Positions 1 through 7,278 of a stretch of 64,000 nucleotides of DNA are shown here, piece after piece. The notes below the pieces were generated by a model that saw only the letters and a program-made list of their open reading frames with translations, searched no databases and was not told the origin of the DNA. Both the position numbers and the translations under genes were made by a program. The DNA is taken from NCBI RefSeq assembly GCF_017639205.1, contig NZ_CP071139.1:8741501-8805500 (forward strand). Direction: 5' to 3'. The DNA is from Streptomyces nojiriensis. GTDB taxonomy: Bacteria; Actinomycetota; Actinomycetes; Streptomycetales; Streptomycetaceae. Within the stretch, counting starts at the first letter, position 1; each line of letters opens with the position of its first letter.

Positions 1-29
1 GGCCGGGCGTCGCGGGGGCGGGCGGCGGT

Positions 30-860
30 TCAGCTCCGCCGGTGGGCCGTCAGCAGCAGGTACTCCCACTCCATGACCCCGTCCACCGTGTGCTCGGCGG
101 CGAGGGCGTCGAGCGCCGCGTCCAGTCCGGCGACCCGGTCCGGATCGCCGGCGACGGCGCGGTAGACGGCGACGGTCGGCCCGTAGCAGGCCTTGAAGAA
201 CTCCCGGAAGTCCGTGGGCCCCGTGAAGCGGTCCACGCGCACCGTCCGGCGGCGGGAGTCCACGTCGGTGACCGCGTCGCCGAGCAGCTCGTGCACGTGT
301 TCCTCCTCCCCCCACAGCGGGGGCGGCTCGGCCCCGGGCGGTGGCGGGGGAGCGTACGGCTTCATCGTGGCGAACATCCGGCCCACGAAGCCCTGCGGGG
401 TCCAGTTGATCAGCCCGATCGTGCCGCCCGAGCGGCAGACGCGCAGCATCTCCTCGGCGGCCGGCCGGTGGTGCGGGGCGAACATGATGCCGACGCAGGA
501 CATCACGACGTCGAACTCGCCGTCGGCGAAGGGCAGGTGCTCGGCATCCGCCTCCCGCCACTCCAGCGTGGCCCCGCGCACGGCGGCCAGGTGACGGCCG
601 ATCTCCAGCAGTTCGGGAGTGAGGTCGGACGCCACCACGTCGGCCCCGGCCAGGGCGGCCGGAATGGCGGCGTTGCCCGAGCCGGCCGCGATGTCGAGCA
701 CCCGGTCGCCGCGCTGGACGCCGCACTCCTTCACGAGAACGGCCCCCAGATCCGGAATGACGTGGGAGGCCACCGACTGGTAGTCGCCCAGCGCCCACAT
801 CACACGGTGCCGGGCCTTCAGAGTGCGGTCGGCCTGGGCCGCGTCGCTCGCCTCGGTCAT
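30..860 (-). CDS. Class I SAM-dependent methyltransferase
   Basis: A 276-residue cytosolic methyltransferase of the UbiE/Methyltransf_11 type; the methyl acceptor cannot be told from sequence. Motif I reads DIAAGSGN at residues 56-63 (SAM-binding glycine loop), followed by the acidic end of strand 2 (ASDLTPELL) and a post-motif stretch MSCVGIMFAPH where the catalytic loop is expected. The ATG at 860 has GGAGG nine bases upstream. It is transcribed leftward and stands alone; the next gene, also on the minus strand, starts 327 bases upstream of it. Family assignment is firm, substrate unknown. Confidence 0.85.
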   Translation of the reverse strand: MTEASDAAQADRTLKARHRVMWALGDYQSVASHVIPDLGAVLVKECGVQRGDRVLDIAAGSGNAAIPAALAGADVVASDLTPELLEIGRHLAAVRGATLEWREADAEHLPFADGEFDVVMSCVGIMFAPHHRPAAEEMLRVCRSGGTIGLINWTPQGFVGRMFATMKPYAPPPPPGAEPPPLWGEEEHVHELLGDAVTDVDSRRRTVRVDRFTGPTDFREFFKACYGPTVAVYRAVAGDPDRVAGLDAALDALAAEHTVDGVMEWEYLLLTAHRRS

Positions 861-956
861 GACAGCCGACCTCCAGGGCTCGGTGCAGCCCCTTCTCCGA
901 GCATAGGTACGTTTCGCGGACCCGGCCCGTCGGCGGTCCCACGGGCGCCCGCCGCT

Positions 957-1187
957 TCAGTCGCGCGACGCCAGGCGGCCGAAGTCGCGGGTGAAGCCCT
1001 CGCGGAAGCCGGGCCGCTCCAGAGCCCGCTCGAAGGCGCGCGCGGCCCGGGCGAGCGCGGCCTCGTTCTCCTGGGCGGTGGCGAGTTCGGCGAGGTACGC
1101 GCGCAGGCTCAGTCCGCGGTCCGCGGCGAGGACGGTGAGGCGGTCGTGCACATCGGTGTCGACCTCGACGGTGGTGGTGTCGGCCAT
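957..1187 (-). CDS. Small ribbon-helix-helix-like (antitoxin-type) protein
   Basis: A 76-residue protein beginning MADTTTVEVD. The N-terminus (beta strand TTTVEV, then DVHDRLTVLAADRGLSLRAYL) has the pattern of a ribbon-helix-helix DNA-binding antitoxin: a short strand pairing across a dimer, then two helices. The rest is Ala/Glu/Arg-rich and helical. No toxin gene overlaps or follows it; downstream is the methyltransferase. The start at 1187 is chosen because the frame upstream has no coding character. It may be an orphan antitoxin or a small transcriptional regulator. Inference from fold pattern only. Confidence 0.65.
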   Translation of the reverse strand: MADTTTVEVDTDVHDRLTVLAADRGLSLRAYLAELATAQENEAALARAARAFERALERPGFREGFTRDFGRLASRD

Positions 1188-1407
1188 GCTCCGAGTATGC
1201 GCGCCCGGTGACCGGGCGGGGGCCCGTTCGGCGCAGGCGTACTGCCCGCGGGGAACGGGCCCCGGTACGGGCTGCCAGGTTCTGCGGTGGCCGGCGGGCG
1301 CACAGGGAGCAGGTGTCGACCGTGTCGGTCCCGGGCGCTGCCGCAGGCACCGTACGGCTCGTCGGCGGGGCGGCACCCTGCCCCGACCAGGGGGGTGTCC
1401 TTCGGCC

Positions 1408-1863
1408 TCAGGGGCGGACGCGGCCCGAGAGCCAGGGTGTGAGCGAGGGGCCCCCGACGCTCTCCCGGTACGTCTCGTCGCCGGGCAGGGGGACGGAGAG
1501 CCAGTAGCCCGGTGGGAAGAACCGTCCCTTCACGAAGGCCAGTCCGCTGTAGACGGACCTCAGGAACGCGGGGACGGAGTCGCGGGGGACGTCGTCGAAC
1601 TCCACCCCGTCGACGGTGATCTTCGCGTCGTCCTCGGGGAAGATCCGCACGCTGACGGCCGGGCTGCCGCCCAGTTCGACGAACGCCTCGTGGGGCAGGG
1701 AGCCGTCGGGGTCGAGGACGGTGAACAGGGCCGCGGAGGTCCGCCGCGACGTCTGGTCGGCGCCGATGTCGTCGGTGACGGACACGGCCAGCCGGTACTC
1801 GGCCGCGACGGCCCGTATCGCGGCGACGGCCGACTCGGTGGTCGGCAGGGAGGGATGCGTCAT
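1408..1863 (-). CDS. Hypothetical protein, 151 aa
   Basis: A 151-residue soluble protein starting MTHPSLPTTE that I cannot assign to a family. It is rich in acidic residues and prolines, with no signal peptide, membrane segment or cysteine. The C-terminal part (FFPPGYWLSVPLPGDETY) looks like a compact beta structure. It is divergent from the barstar gene, with about 155 bases between the two starts, so the two may share a control region. Frame upstream of residue 1 loses coding character, which supports this start. Confidence 0.6.
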   Translation of the reverse strand: MTHPSLPTTESAVAAIRAVAAEYRLAVSVTDDIGADQTSRRTSAALFTVLDPDGSLPHEAFVELGGSPAVSVRIFPEDDAKITVDGVEFDDVPRDSVPAFLRSVYSGLAFVKGRFFPPGYWLSVPLPGDETYRESVGGPSLTPWLSGRVRP

Positions 1864-2017
1864 GATCCAGATGATGCCGCACGGCACCGCGGCCCGCCGC
1901 CCGGCTCCGCTCCCGCTCAACGCGGCGGTGGGGCGCCGGATATGGTGCGAGCGGCGCCACGTTGCGAGCGCTGTGACGCCGGCGGACGCCTGAGCCGTCG
2001 GAGGGGGAGGTGGCGCA

Positions 2018-2485
2018 GTGCACACCGTGCCCTGGGCACACGTCGTTCCGGAGCAAGGCGTTCTGCCTGTCGATGTGTTGCTGCCCGGGACCGGCAGGAC
2101 GTACGTGGTGCGCCTCGACGGCCGTGAGATGCGGGACACGGACGCGGTCTTCCTGCAGTTCTACGACCGGCTGAAGCTGCCGGACTACTTCGGGTGGAAC
2201 TGGAACGCCCTCCTCGACTGCCTGCGCGATCTCAACTGGCTGCAGCCCGCGGACCGCTGCGTACTCATCGTCGAGGCTGCGGACGAGGTGCTGCCGGGCG
2301 ACGGCGACACACGGCGACTGCTCTTCAGGACCCTTCTGCGGGCGGGCCGCCGGTGGTCCTTCACGCGGCGGTCCGACGGCCTCGACCTGAGCAGGCTCGT
2401 GATCGTGATGTCCTGCGCGGCAGCATCCGTTGCGGACCTGCGGGAACAGCTACGGCTGTGCTGGGACGAGACGGAGGAGGGCTGA
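2018..2485 (+). CDS. Barstar-family ribonuclease inhibitor
   Basis: A 155-residue barstar-like protein. The family core is clear: FLQFYDRLKLPDYFGWNWNA followed by LLDCLRDL, which in barstar forms the helix and loop that plug the barnase active site. Barstar itself is about 90 residues; here there is an N-terminal extension of about 25 and a C-terminal extension. The start is GTG at 2018, preceded by a GAGGGGGAGG ribosome site. No barnase-type RNase lies in the window, so this is an orphan immunity-like protein; it could act on a chromosomal or polymorphic-toxin RNase elsewhere. Confidence 0.85.
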   Translation: MHTVPWAHVVPEQGVLPVDVLLPGTGRTYVVRLDGREMRDTDAVFLQFYDRLKLPDYFGWNWNALLDCLRDLNWLQPADRCVLIVEAADEVLPGDGDTRRLLFRTLLRAGRRWSFTRRSDGLDLSRLVIVMSCAAASVADLREQLRLCWDETEEG

Positions 2486-2525
2486 CCGGGCGCAGGGCCC
2501 GTGCGGCCGTGCGGGAGCGGGACCG

Positions 2526-3755
2526 TCATCCCGCCAGGGAGTGCCCCGGGGCCAGGGCCGCGGCGATCCGGCCGGCGATGGTCTGCGCCGTGTTGGTCTC
2601 GGGGCCCTTGGGGCCGACCGTGGTGGACACCGCGATGGCCAGGTGCTCGCTCGGGAGGTACGCCTGGATGGCCGCGTAGCCCGCGAAGGACGGGTTCGAC
2701 TGGATCCAGCCGTTCTGGACGATCACGCCGTAGCCGAAGTGCCGGGCCGGAAGCTGGCGGAAGCAGTCCTTGGGCGCGCAGCCGGGGGTGTTGCCGCCGA
2801 GGCCCACCGTGCCCGGGTCGAGCTGGACCTTGAAGCTCTGCGGCGAGAGGAGCTCACCCTTGCCCACGACCTCGGCCGACCGGGCCAGGTCGCAGATGTG
2901 GGTGTTCAGGACCGCGCCGGGTGCGGTGGTCCAGGAGGGGTTCCAGTAGGTGGACTCCTCGTACTTGCCGCGCTCCGCGTCGAAGGAGTGCAGGACGGGC
3001 TCCTCGATCTGGGGCGTGTAGCTGTTGCGGGTGTTGTCCAGTCCGGCGGGCCCCGTGATCTGTTGCTCCATCACCTTGGCCAGCGGCATGCCGGAGATCT
3101 TCTCCAGGGCCTGCCCGAGGAGCACGAAGTTCGCGTGGGAGTAGCTCCAGCTCGTCCCCGGCTCGTACAGCAGGGGGTGGGCGGCGGAGATGCCCACGAG
3201 CTCGTCGGGAGTCCACTGGCGGAACGGGTCGGCGTACAGGGCCGCGAGGAACTTCGGGTCCGGTACGTAGTCGCGCAGCCCCGAGGTGGAGGCGCCGAGC
3301 ATGCGCAGGGTGATCTTGTCGGCGTGCGGCGCGTCGGGGAGCCAGCGCGAGATCGGGTCGTCGAGGTCTGCTTTGCCCTCCTCGACGAGTTGCAGCATGG
3401 CGATGCCCATGTAGACGATGGCCACCGAACCGGCCCGGAAGTGCATGTCCGCCGTGGCCGGGACACCCGTCATCGATTCGCCGAGTGCGCCGGTGACGAT
3501 CTCCCGCCCGTCGCGGGTGACCCTCAGGACGACGGCGTTCAGGTCCAGCTCCTTCTGCGCCGCCTTGGCGATGTCCATGATCTGCTTCGCCTCGCCGCCC
3601 GAGGGCTCGGGGGACGCCGCGCACGACGCGGTCGCGGCCCCCGCCCCGGTCGCCGCCCACGCGCCACCGGCCGGCAGGACCGTGCCGAGCAGCGCGGTGG
3701 CGCACAGCAGCGCCGTCCGGGCGCGGCCCGGGTGCGCGGTCCTCACTCCGGTCAT
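2526..3755 (-). CDS. Secreted beta-lactamase/DD-carboxypeptidase-fold protein, catalytic motifs lost
   Basis: A 409-residue exported protein of the serine beta-lactamase (class C / R61 DD-peptidase) family. A Sec signal runs to about residue 35 (cleavage near AWA). The family scaffold is intact, but every catalytic motif is altered: the S-x-x-K motif reads SVAI (110-113) with no lysine, Y-S-N reads YSH (205-207), and the H-x-G motif reads SNP (353-355). The functional paralogue at 34700-35974 keeps all three. This suggests a binding or regulatory pseudoenzyme. The reading frame is uninterrupted and codon use is normal, so it is not a decayed gene. ATG 3755 has GGAG eight bases upstream. Confidence 0.8.
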   Translation of the reverse strand: MTGVRTAHPGRARTALLCATALLGTVLPAGGAWAATGAGAATASCAASPEPSGGEAKQIMDIAKAAQKELDLNAVVLRVTRDGREIVTGALGESMTGVPATADMHFRAGSVAIVYMGIAMLQLVEEGKADLDDPISRWLPDAPHADKITLRMLGASTSGLRDYVPDPKFLAALYADPFRQWTPDELVGISAAHPLLYEPGTSWSYSHANFVLLGQALEKISGMPLAKVMEQQITGPAGLDNTRNSYTPQIEEPVLHSFDAERGKYEESTYWNPSWTTAPGAVLNTHICDLARSAEVVGKGELLSPQSFKVQLDPGTVGLGGNTPGCAPKDCFRQLPARHFGYGVIVQNGWIQSNPSFAGYAAIQAYLPSEHLAIAVSTTVGPKGPETNTAQTIAGRIAAALAPGHSLAG

Positions 3756-3857
3756 GGCGGTCTCCTGCCGCGAAGGACCCCTCGGGACGGGGCCCACCCT
3801 TCGATGGAACGCCCACCGTGCGCCACCGGCCAGTCGACGCCGCAGCGACGAAAGGGC

Positions 3858-5114
3858 CTATCCGGCCCAGCGGCCCGTGAGGAAGGTGATGGCGACCGCG
3901 GTGGACAGGGGAGCCACGACGTACAGGTAGGCGGTCCGGATCCGGGGGCGCTTCAGGCTCCAGGAGGCCAGGCCGATCCACAGCGGCCACCACAGGAGGG
4001 TGGAGCGGGGCACGGACGTGTACCAGTAGGAGGTGCCCAGGGCCCACAGGGTGAGGCCGATGTACAGGGCCTCGGGCCAGCGGCGGCCCCGTACCAGCAG
4101 GACCAGGAGCACGACGCCGACCACCATGGCCAGGAGTTCGGCCTGCCACATCAGTGCGTACCCGGTGGGGTGGGTGTGGTGGAAGCCGGCTTCCCAGGTG
4201 TTCGCCCAGGCCTCCCACGGCGCGTGGAAGTCCCGGTACCAGCCGCGCTCCTGGGCGTGCTTCCAGGCCATCCAGTCCCCGGTCCAGCTGTGCAGGTACC
4301 AGCTGTAGAGGGCCGGGGCGAGGGCCGGCAGGAGGAGCCACGGGGCCGCGCGCCAGGCGGTGCGGCCGCGGGCGGTGAGGACGAAGTGCAGGGCGAGGGC
4401 GGCCGCGAGGAACAGACCCGTGATGCGGACCGAGCAGGCGAGGCAGGCCAGTACCGCGGCCGCCGGCCAGTTCTGGCGCTGCGCCGCCAGCCAGGCGGGC
4501 AGGGCCAGGGCGAGGAAGAGCGCCTCGGTGTAGCCCGCGGCGAGGAACACGGCGCACGGCGAGAGCAGCAGGAAGGCCACCGCGCGGCGGCCCGTTTCGA
4601 GGTCGGCCAGGTGGTGGCGGGCGATCCGGGCGAGGGCCAGGACGGCGACGCCTCCCGAGAGGAACGAGATCAGCGCTCCGGCCGCCGCCCAGTCGGGGAC
4701 CACGGTGTGGACGGCGCGCAGGGCGAGGGGGAAGCCGGGCAGAAAGGCCTCCCGGTTGTCCCAGCCGGCCGTCCAGGGCCCCGCCTGGTCGGGGAAATAG
4801 CCGTCCTGGGCTATGTGGAGGTAGTGCCACCAGTCCCACCGCTGCCAGGTCGAGAGCAGCGAGGCGGGACGGTGGGCCTCGCCGTCGGCGGGGAACAGCC
4901 AGCTGACGGCACCAGCGGTGGCCCAGATGCCGACGCGGGTCAGCAGGTACAGCCACACCACCTCGCGCTCGCCCGGGCCGAGCCGCAGGAACGCCGGGCG
5001 GGCCCGGCGCAGGAGGCGGGGGCGGCGGGGGAGGCGACCGGTCTCGCGCACGGGCGGCCAGGGGGTGGGCGAGCCGGGGAGCTCGACCGGTCGGCGGGGG
5101 GTGGAAACGGGCAT
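3858..5114 (-). CDS. Integral membrane GT-C mannosyltransferase (PIG-V-like)
   Basis: A 418-residue polytopic membrane protein with about ten hydrophobic segments. After a 45-residue Pro/Arg-rich cytoplasmic N-terminus and the first membrane helix comes WQRWDWWHYLHIAQDGY, the acidic-aromatic motif of the first external loop in GT-C glycosyltransferases that use polyprenyl-phosphate sugars (PIG-V-like family). It probably transfers a sugar to an exported acceptor at the outer face of the membrane. Start 5114 has AGGAG eight bases upstream; a longer in-frame start lies 13 codons earlier but lacks a good site. The carboxypeptidase-like gene follows 102 bases downstream on the same strand. Confidence 0.8.
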   Translation of the reverse strand: MPVSTPRRPVELPGSPTPWPPVRETGRLPRRPRLLRRARPAFLRLGPGEREVVWLYLLTRVGIWATAGAVSWLFPADGEAHRPASLLSTWQRWDWWHYLHIAQDGYFPDQAGPWTAGWDNREAFLPGFPLALRAVHTVVPDWAAAGALISFLSGGVAVLALARIARHHLADLETGRRAVAFLLLSPCAVFLAAGYTEALFLALALPAWLAAQRQNWPAAAVLACLACSVRITGLFLAAALALHFVLTARGRTAWRAAPWLLLPALAPALYSWYLHSWTGDWMAWKHAQERGWYRDFHAPWEAWANTWEAGFHHTHPTGYALMWQAELLAMVVGVVLLVLLVRGRRWPEALYIGLTLWALGTSYWYTSVPRSTLLWWPLWIGLASWSLKRPRIRTAYLYVVAPLSTAVAITFLTGRWAG

Positions 5115-5230
5115 ATCGGGATCTCCTGGCTGTCTGAAGGCGTGCGGAGTCACCGGCTCTGGTTCAGGCCGGTGTCCGCGGGCGGTGTACTGCGGGGAGA
5201 GGGGTGAAGAAGGGGAGGGGGGAAGAGGGG

Positions 5231-5284
5231 GATGAGGCGGATAAGGCGGATGAGGCGGATAAGGCGGATGAGGCGGATGAGGGG
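5231..5284. repeat. Six tandem 9-bp units (GATGAGGCG / GATAAGGCG)
   Basis: Six back-to-back nine-base units, GATGAGGCG alternating with GATAAGGCG for the first four and ending in a degenerate copy. The array sits between the end of the sigma-factor partner gene and the mannosyltransferase start (both minus strand), 117 bases upstream of the latter, in a purine-rich spacer. Confidence 0.9.
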
Positions 5285-5289
5285 CGGGG

Positions 5290-5736
5290 CTACCGGAGCG
5301 GCTGGGGCGGCGTGCGCGACATGGTCGCGGTGACGGTCCCGGTGGGATTGACCGGCGGCGCCGTCGTACTGCCCGGCGGCGTCATGCTGTGGAGCGGCGG
5401 CGGAGGCGTGGTGTTGCGCGGCGGCGTCATGCTGTTGAGCGTCGGTGCCGTGGAGTTGGGCGGCGGGGGCGGTGCGGAAGTCGGGGAGGGGGCCGCGGGG
5501 GAGGGAGTGGTCGCGGGGAGGGTCGGGCCCGAGTCCGCCGGGAGGAACGCGGAGAGGGCCGCACCCGATCCGGCGAGGACGAGGAAGCAGGCGGCGGCGA
5601 TGCCGACGATCCGGCGCCGGCGGTGCCGTTCGCCACGCCGCTCGATGACGGCGACGGGCGGGGCCGTGCTCGCGGACTGTCCGGCGGAGGCCGCTTCCCG
5701 GAACAGGGACCGCAGCGGGTCGTGGGAGTCAGGCAT
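5290..5736 (-). CDS. Single-pass membrane protein with Pro/Thr-rich exterior; candidate anti-sigma partner
   Basis: A 148-residue protein: a 35-40 residue cytoplasmic part ending in an Arg-rich stretch (ERRGERHRRRR), one membrane helix (IVGIAAACFLVLAGSGAALS), then about 80 residues of Pro/Thr/Ser-rich low complexity. Its start overlaps the sigma-factor stop by eight bases with GAGGAGG upstream, so the two are translationally coupled. By position it could hold the sigma factor at the membrane, but the short cytoplasmic part has no recognisable zinc anti-sigma (HxxxCxxC) motif. Role inferred from context only. Confidence 0.75.
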   Translation of the reverse strand: MPDSHDPLRSLFREAASAGQSASTAPPVAVIERRGERHRRRRIVGIAAACFLVLAGSGAALSAFLPADSGPTLPATTPSPAAPSPTSAPPPPPNSTAPTLNSMTPPRNTTPPPPLHSMTPPGSTTAPPVNPTGTVTATMSRTPPQPLR

Positions 5737-6226
5737 CGGGAGCCTCCTCAATGCGGGGGTCCTGCAGATGGCGGGAGAGCGTGGCCCTGCCCCGGGACAG
5801 GTGGGTCTTGACCGTGCTCGCGGACAGCGAGGTCTCGGCGGCGATCTGCTCGACGCTCAGATCGCACACGTAGTGCAGCGCCATGGTCCGGCGCTGTTTC
5901 AGGGGCAGTTGCCGCAGTGCCTCGACCAGCGCCACCGCCTCCGGCCCCGGCCCCTCCACGTGACCGGCGGGGGCGGTGCGCTGCCAGGCGTCGGCGGTGC
6001 GCCGCCGCCCGCGCCAACGGCTGACGGCGAGCCGCCACGCGACGGTGCGGATCCACGCCTCGGGCCGGCCGTCACGATCCAGCTGACGCCGGCGGCCCCA
6101 CCCTCTGACGAAGGCCTCCTGCACCACGTCCTGCGCCTCGTGGTGGTCGCCGAGCATCACGTAGAGCTGTCCTGTGAGCCGTCCTGCCGCTTGCGCGTAG
6201 AACTCCTCGAACTCCTCGATGGTCAA
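5729..6226 (-). CDS. ECF (SigE-family) RNA polymerase sigma factor
   Basis: A 165-residue ECF sigma factor. Region 2 reads GDHHEAQDVVQEAFVRGW with AWIRTVAWRLAVSRWR after it; region 4 reads LPLKQRRTMALHYVCDLSVEQIA with the helix-turn-helix STVKTHLSRGRATL. I chose a TTG start at 6226 because GGGAG lies seven bases upstream and the protein then opens MTIEEFEEFY, as in the family; a GTG at 6259 and a longer frame to 6295 are alternatives. The gene is first in a two-gene unit with the overlapping membrane protein. A Crp-type palindrome lies about 85 bases upstream of the start. Confidence 0.87.
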   Translation of the reverse strand: MTIEEFEEFYAQAAGRLTGQLYVMLGDHHEAQDVVQEAFVRGWGRRRQLDRDGRPEAWIRTVAWRLAVSRWRGRRRTADAWQRTAPAGHVEGPGPEAVALVEALRQLPLKQRRTMALHYVCDLSVEQIAAETSLSASTVKTHLSRGRATLSRHLQDPRIEEAPDA

Positions 6227-6310
6227 AAAATCGCTCCCGAATCCATGTGTCCCTCTCACCGGGCATACGCACGCCGCACCCCGTCCGGTCGACACCGGAC
6301 GACAGATCGT

Positions 6311-6330
6311 CGTGTGAGTGCCGTCACACG
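6311..6330. promoter_or_regulatory. Crp-type palindrome (TGTGA-N6-TCACA)
   Basis: Perfect 7-bp inverted repeat CGTGTGA-GTGCCG-TCACACG. It matches the CRP-family consensus TGTGA-N6-TCACA and also the GTG-N6-GNCAC pattern known for Streptomyces Crp. It lies 85-105 bases upstream of the TTG start of the ECF sigma gene, so it is a candidate operator for that unit. Confidence 0.6.
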
Positions 6331-6421
6331 GCGGGTCGGGTGCTCATCGTCGCGGCGGCCACGGCGCTGCGGGGCGGCGGCGCCACGTGCCACCGGGTGA
6401 CGTGGCCGCGGCCGCCGCAAA

Positions 6422-6458
6422 GACCCGGACCGGGACCCGGAGTCGGACCCGGACCGGG
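6422..6458. repeat. Direct repeat of GACCCGGACCGGG, period 24
   Basis: Two copies of a 13-base sequence (6422-6434 and 6446-6458) in the noncoding stretch between the sigma-factor start and the tRNA terminator. Apart from these, the Crp-like site and the terminator, I see no other feature in 6227-6515. Confidence 0.7.
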
Positions 6459-6515
6459 GCGCGGGCACCGGACGGTCGGGCCGCGCTGCGCGAGGAGAAG
6501 GGCCCGGCACAGCAG

Positions 6516-6547
6516 AAGGGCCCGGATCCATGAGGATCCGGGCCCTT
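6516..6547 (-). terminator. Strong hairpin terminator of the tRNA-fMet gene
   Basis: Perfect 14-bp stem (AAGGGCCCGGATCC with its complement) and a four-base loop. It lies eight bases beyond the 3' end of the tRNA on its transcription side. The stem ends in an A/T pair run of two, without a long U tract, as usual in Streptomyces. Confidence 0.85.
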
Positions 6548-6555
6548 CCGAGCAG

Positions 6556-6629
6556 TAGCGGGGACAGGATTTGAACCTGCGACCTCTGGGTTATGAGCCC
6601 AGCGAGCTACCGAGCTGCTCCACCCCGCG
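6556..6629 (-). tRNA. tRNA-Met (CAT), initiator type (fMet)
   Basis: Cloverleaf of 74 nt with anticodon CAT. Two hallmarks of a bacterial initiator tRNA are present: three consecutive G:C pairs in the anticodon stem (GGG before the loop, CCC after it) and a mismatched first acceptor pair (C1 opposite U72). The T-arm reads GGTTCAAATCC. The 3' CCA is not encoded. A strong hairpin follows immediately downstream. Confidence 0.95.
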
Positions 6630-6869
6630 TCGGTAGACCTCACACTACGGCATCCCGGGGCCCGTACTCGACGCATTTACGGCCGGCCGTGCCCGGAGTG
6701 TGGGCGAAAGGGCTGAATCTCGTCCCGAAGGCGAGATCATTCCCCCTGGTGACAGTGCGTGCAGGCGTGTACCTTCACGGGTAGCTGTCGTGGTTCCAAG
6801 TGCCTTGCCCGTGCCTTCTGGTGTGGGCAGTTTTGCTGTGTTGTGCCGTAGGACCAGGGCGATCACCTC

Positions 6870-6894
6870 CGTCTTCCACGCCGTGTGGAAGACG
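6870..6894 (+). promoter_or_regulatory. 5' leader hairpin of the cold-shock gene
   Basis: Perfect 10-bp inverted repeat (CGTCTTCCAC / GTGGAAGACG, loop GCCGT) ending 23 bases before the cold-shock ATG. Position and symmetry suggest a structured mRNA leader or an operator. The rest of 6630-6869 holds no gene that I can support and presumably contains the csp promoter and that of the tRNA on the other strand. Confidence 0.55.
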
Positions 6895-6917
6895 TACGTC
6901 AACGGGAAGGCATGAAC

Positions 6918-7121
6918 ATGGCTACGGGAACTGTGAAGTGGTTCAACTCGGAAAAGGGCTTCGGCTTCATCGCCCAGGACGGCGGCGGCCCGGACGTCTT
7001 CGCCCACTACTCGGCGATCAACGCCTCCGGCTACCGTGAGCTCCAGGAGGGTCAGGCCGTGACCTTCGACATCACGCAGGGCCAGAAGGGCCCGCAGGCG
7101 GAGAACATCACCCCCGCCTGA
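6918..7121 (+). CDS. Cold-shock domain protein (CspA family)
   Basis: A 67-residue single cold-shock domain that binds single-stranded RNA/DNA as an RNA chaperone. RNP1 is KGFGFI (16-21) and RNP2 VFAHYSAI (about 30-37). The full family length is present, opening MATGTVKWFN. The ATG at 6918 has GGAAGG seven bases upstream; an in-frame ATG at 6912 is too close to that site. The leader carries a stable hairpin and a strong terminator follows, so it is transcribed alone. Confidence 0.97.
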   Translation: MATGTVKWFNSEKGFGFIAQDGGGPDVFAHYSAINASGYRELQEGQAVTFDITQGQKGPQAENITPA

Positions 7122-7205
7122 TTCCGGACGACGGCCCGGTCTGACCGCCGGGCTCCGGAGAACCGTTTCCCCGACCGGCCCCTTCACTGAACGGGCCGCG
7201 GGAAA

Positions 7206-7242
7206 GATCAGGGCCGTGCGGCCTCGCCGCACGGCCCTGATC
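7206..7242 (+). terminator. 16-bp hairpin terminator after the cold-shock gene
   Basis: Perfect 16-bp stem (GATCAGGGCCGTGCGG and complement) with a five-base CCTCG loop, 84 bases after the csp stop codon. It separates the gene from the serine hydrolase that starts 37 bases further on. Confidence 0.85.
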
Positions 7243-7278
7243 CGTGTCCCCTGCTCCGCGCGGTGCCATGATGCCCGG

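Noticed and set aside
957..1187. A complete toxin-antitoxin pair at the RHH-like protein
   Set aside because: No toxin gene overlaps or adjoins it on either side.
5231..5284. CRISPR array
   Set aside because: Units are nine bases with no spacers and no cas genes; it is a simple tandem repeat.
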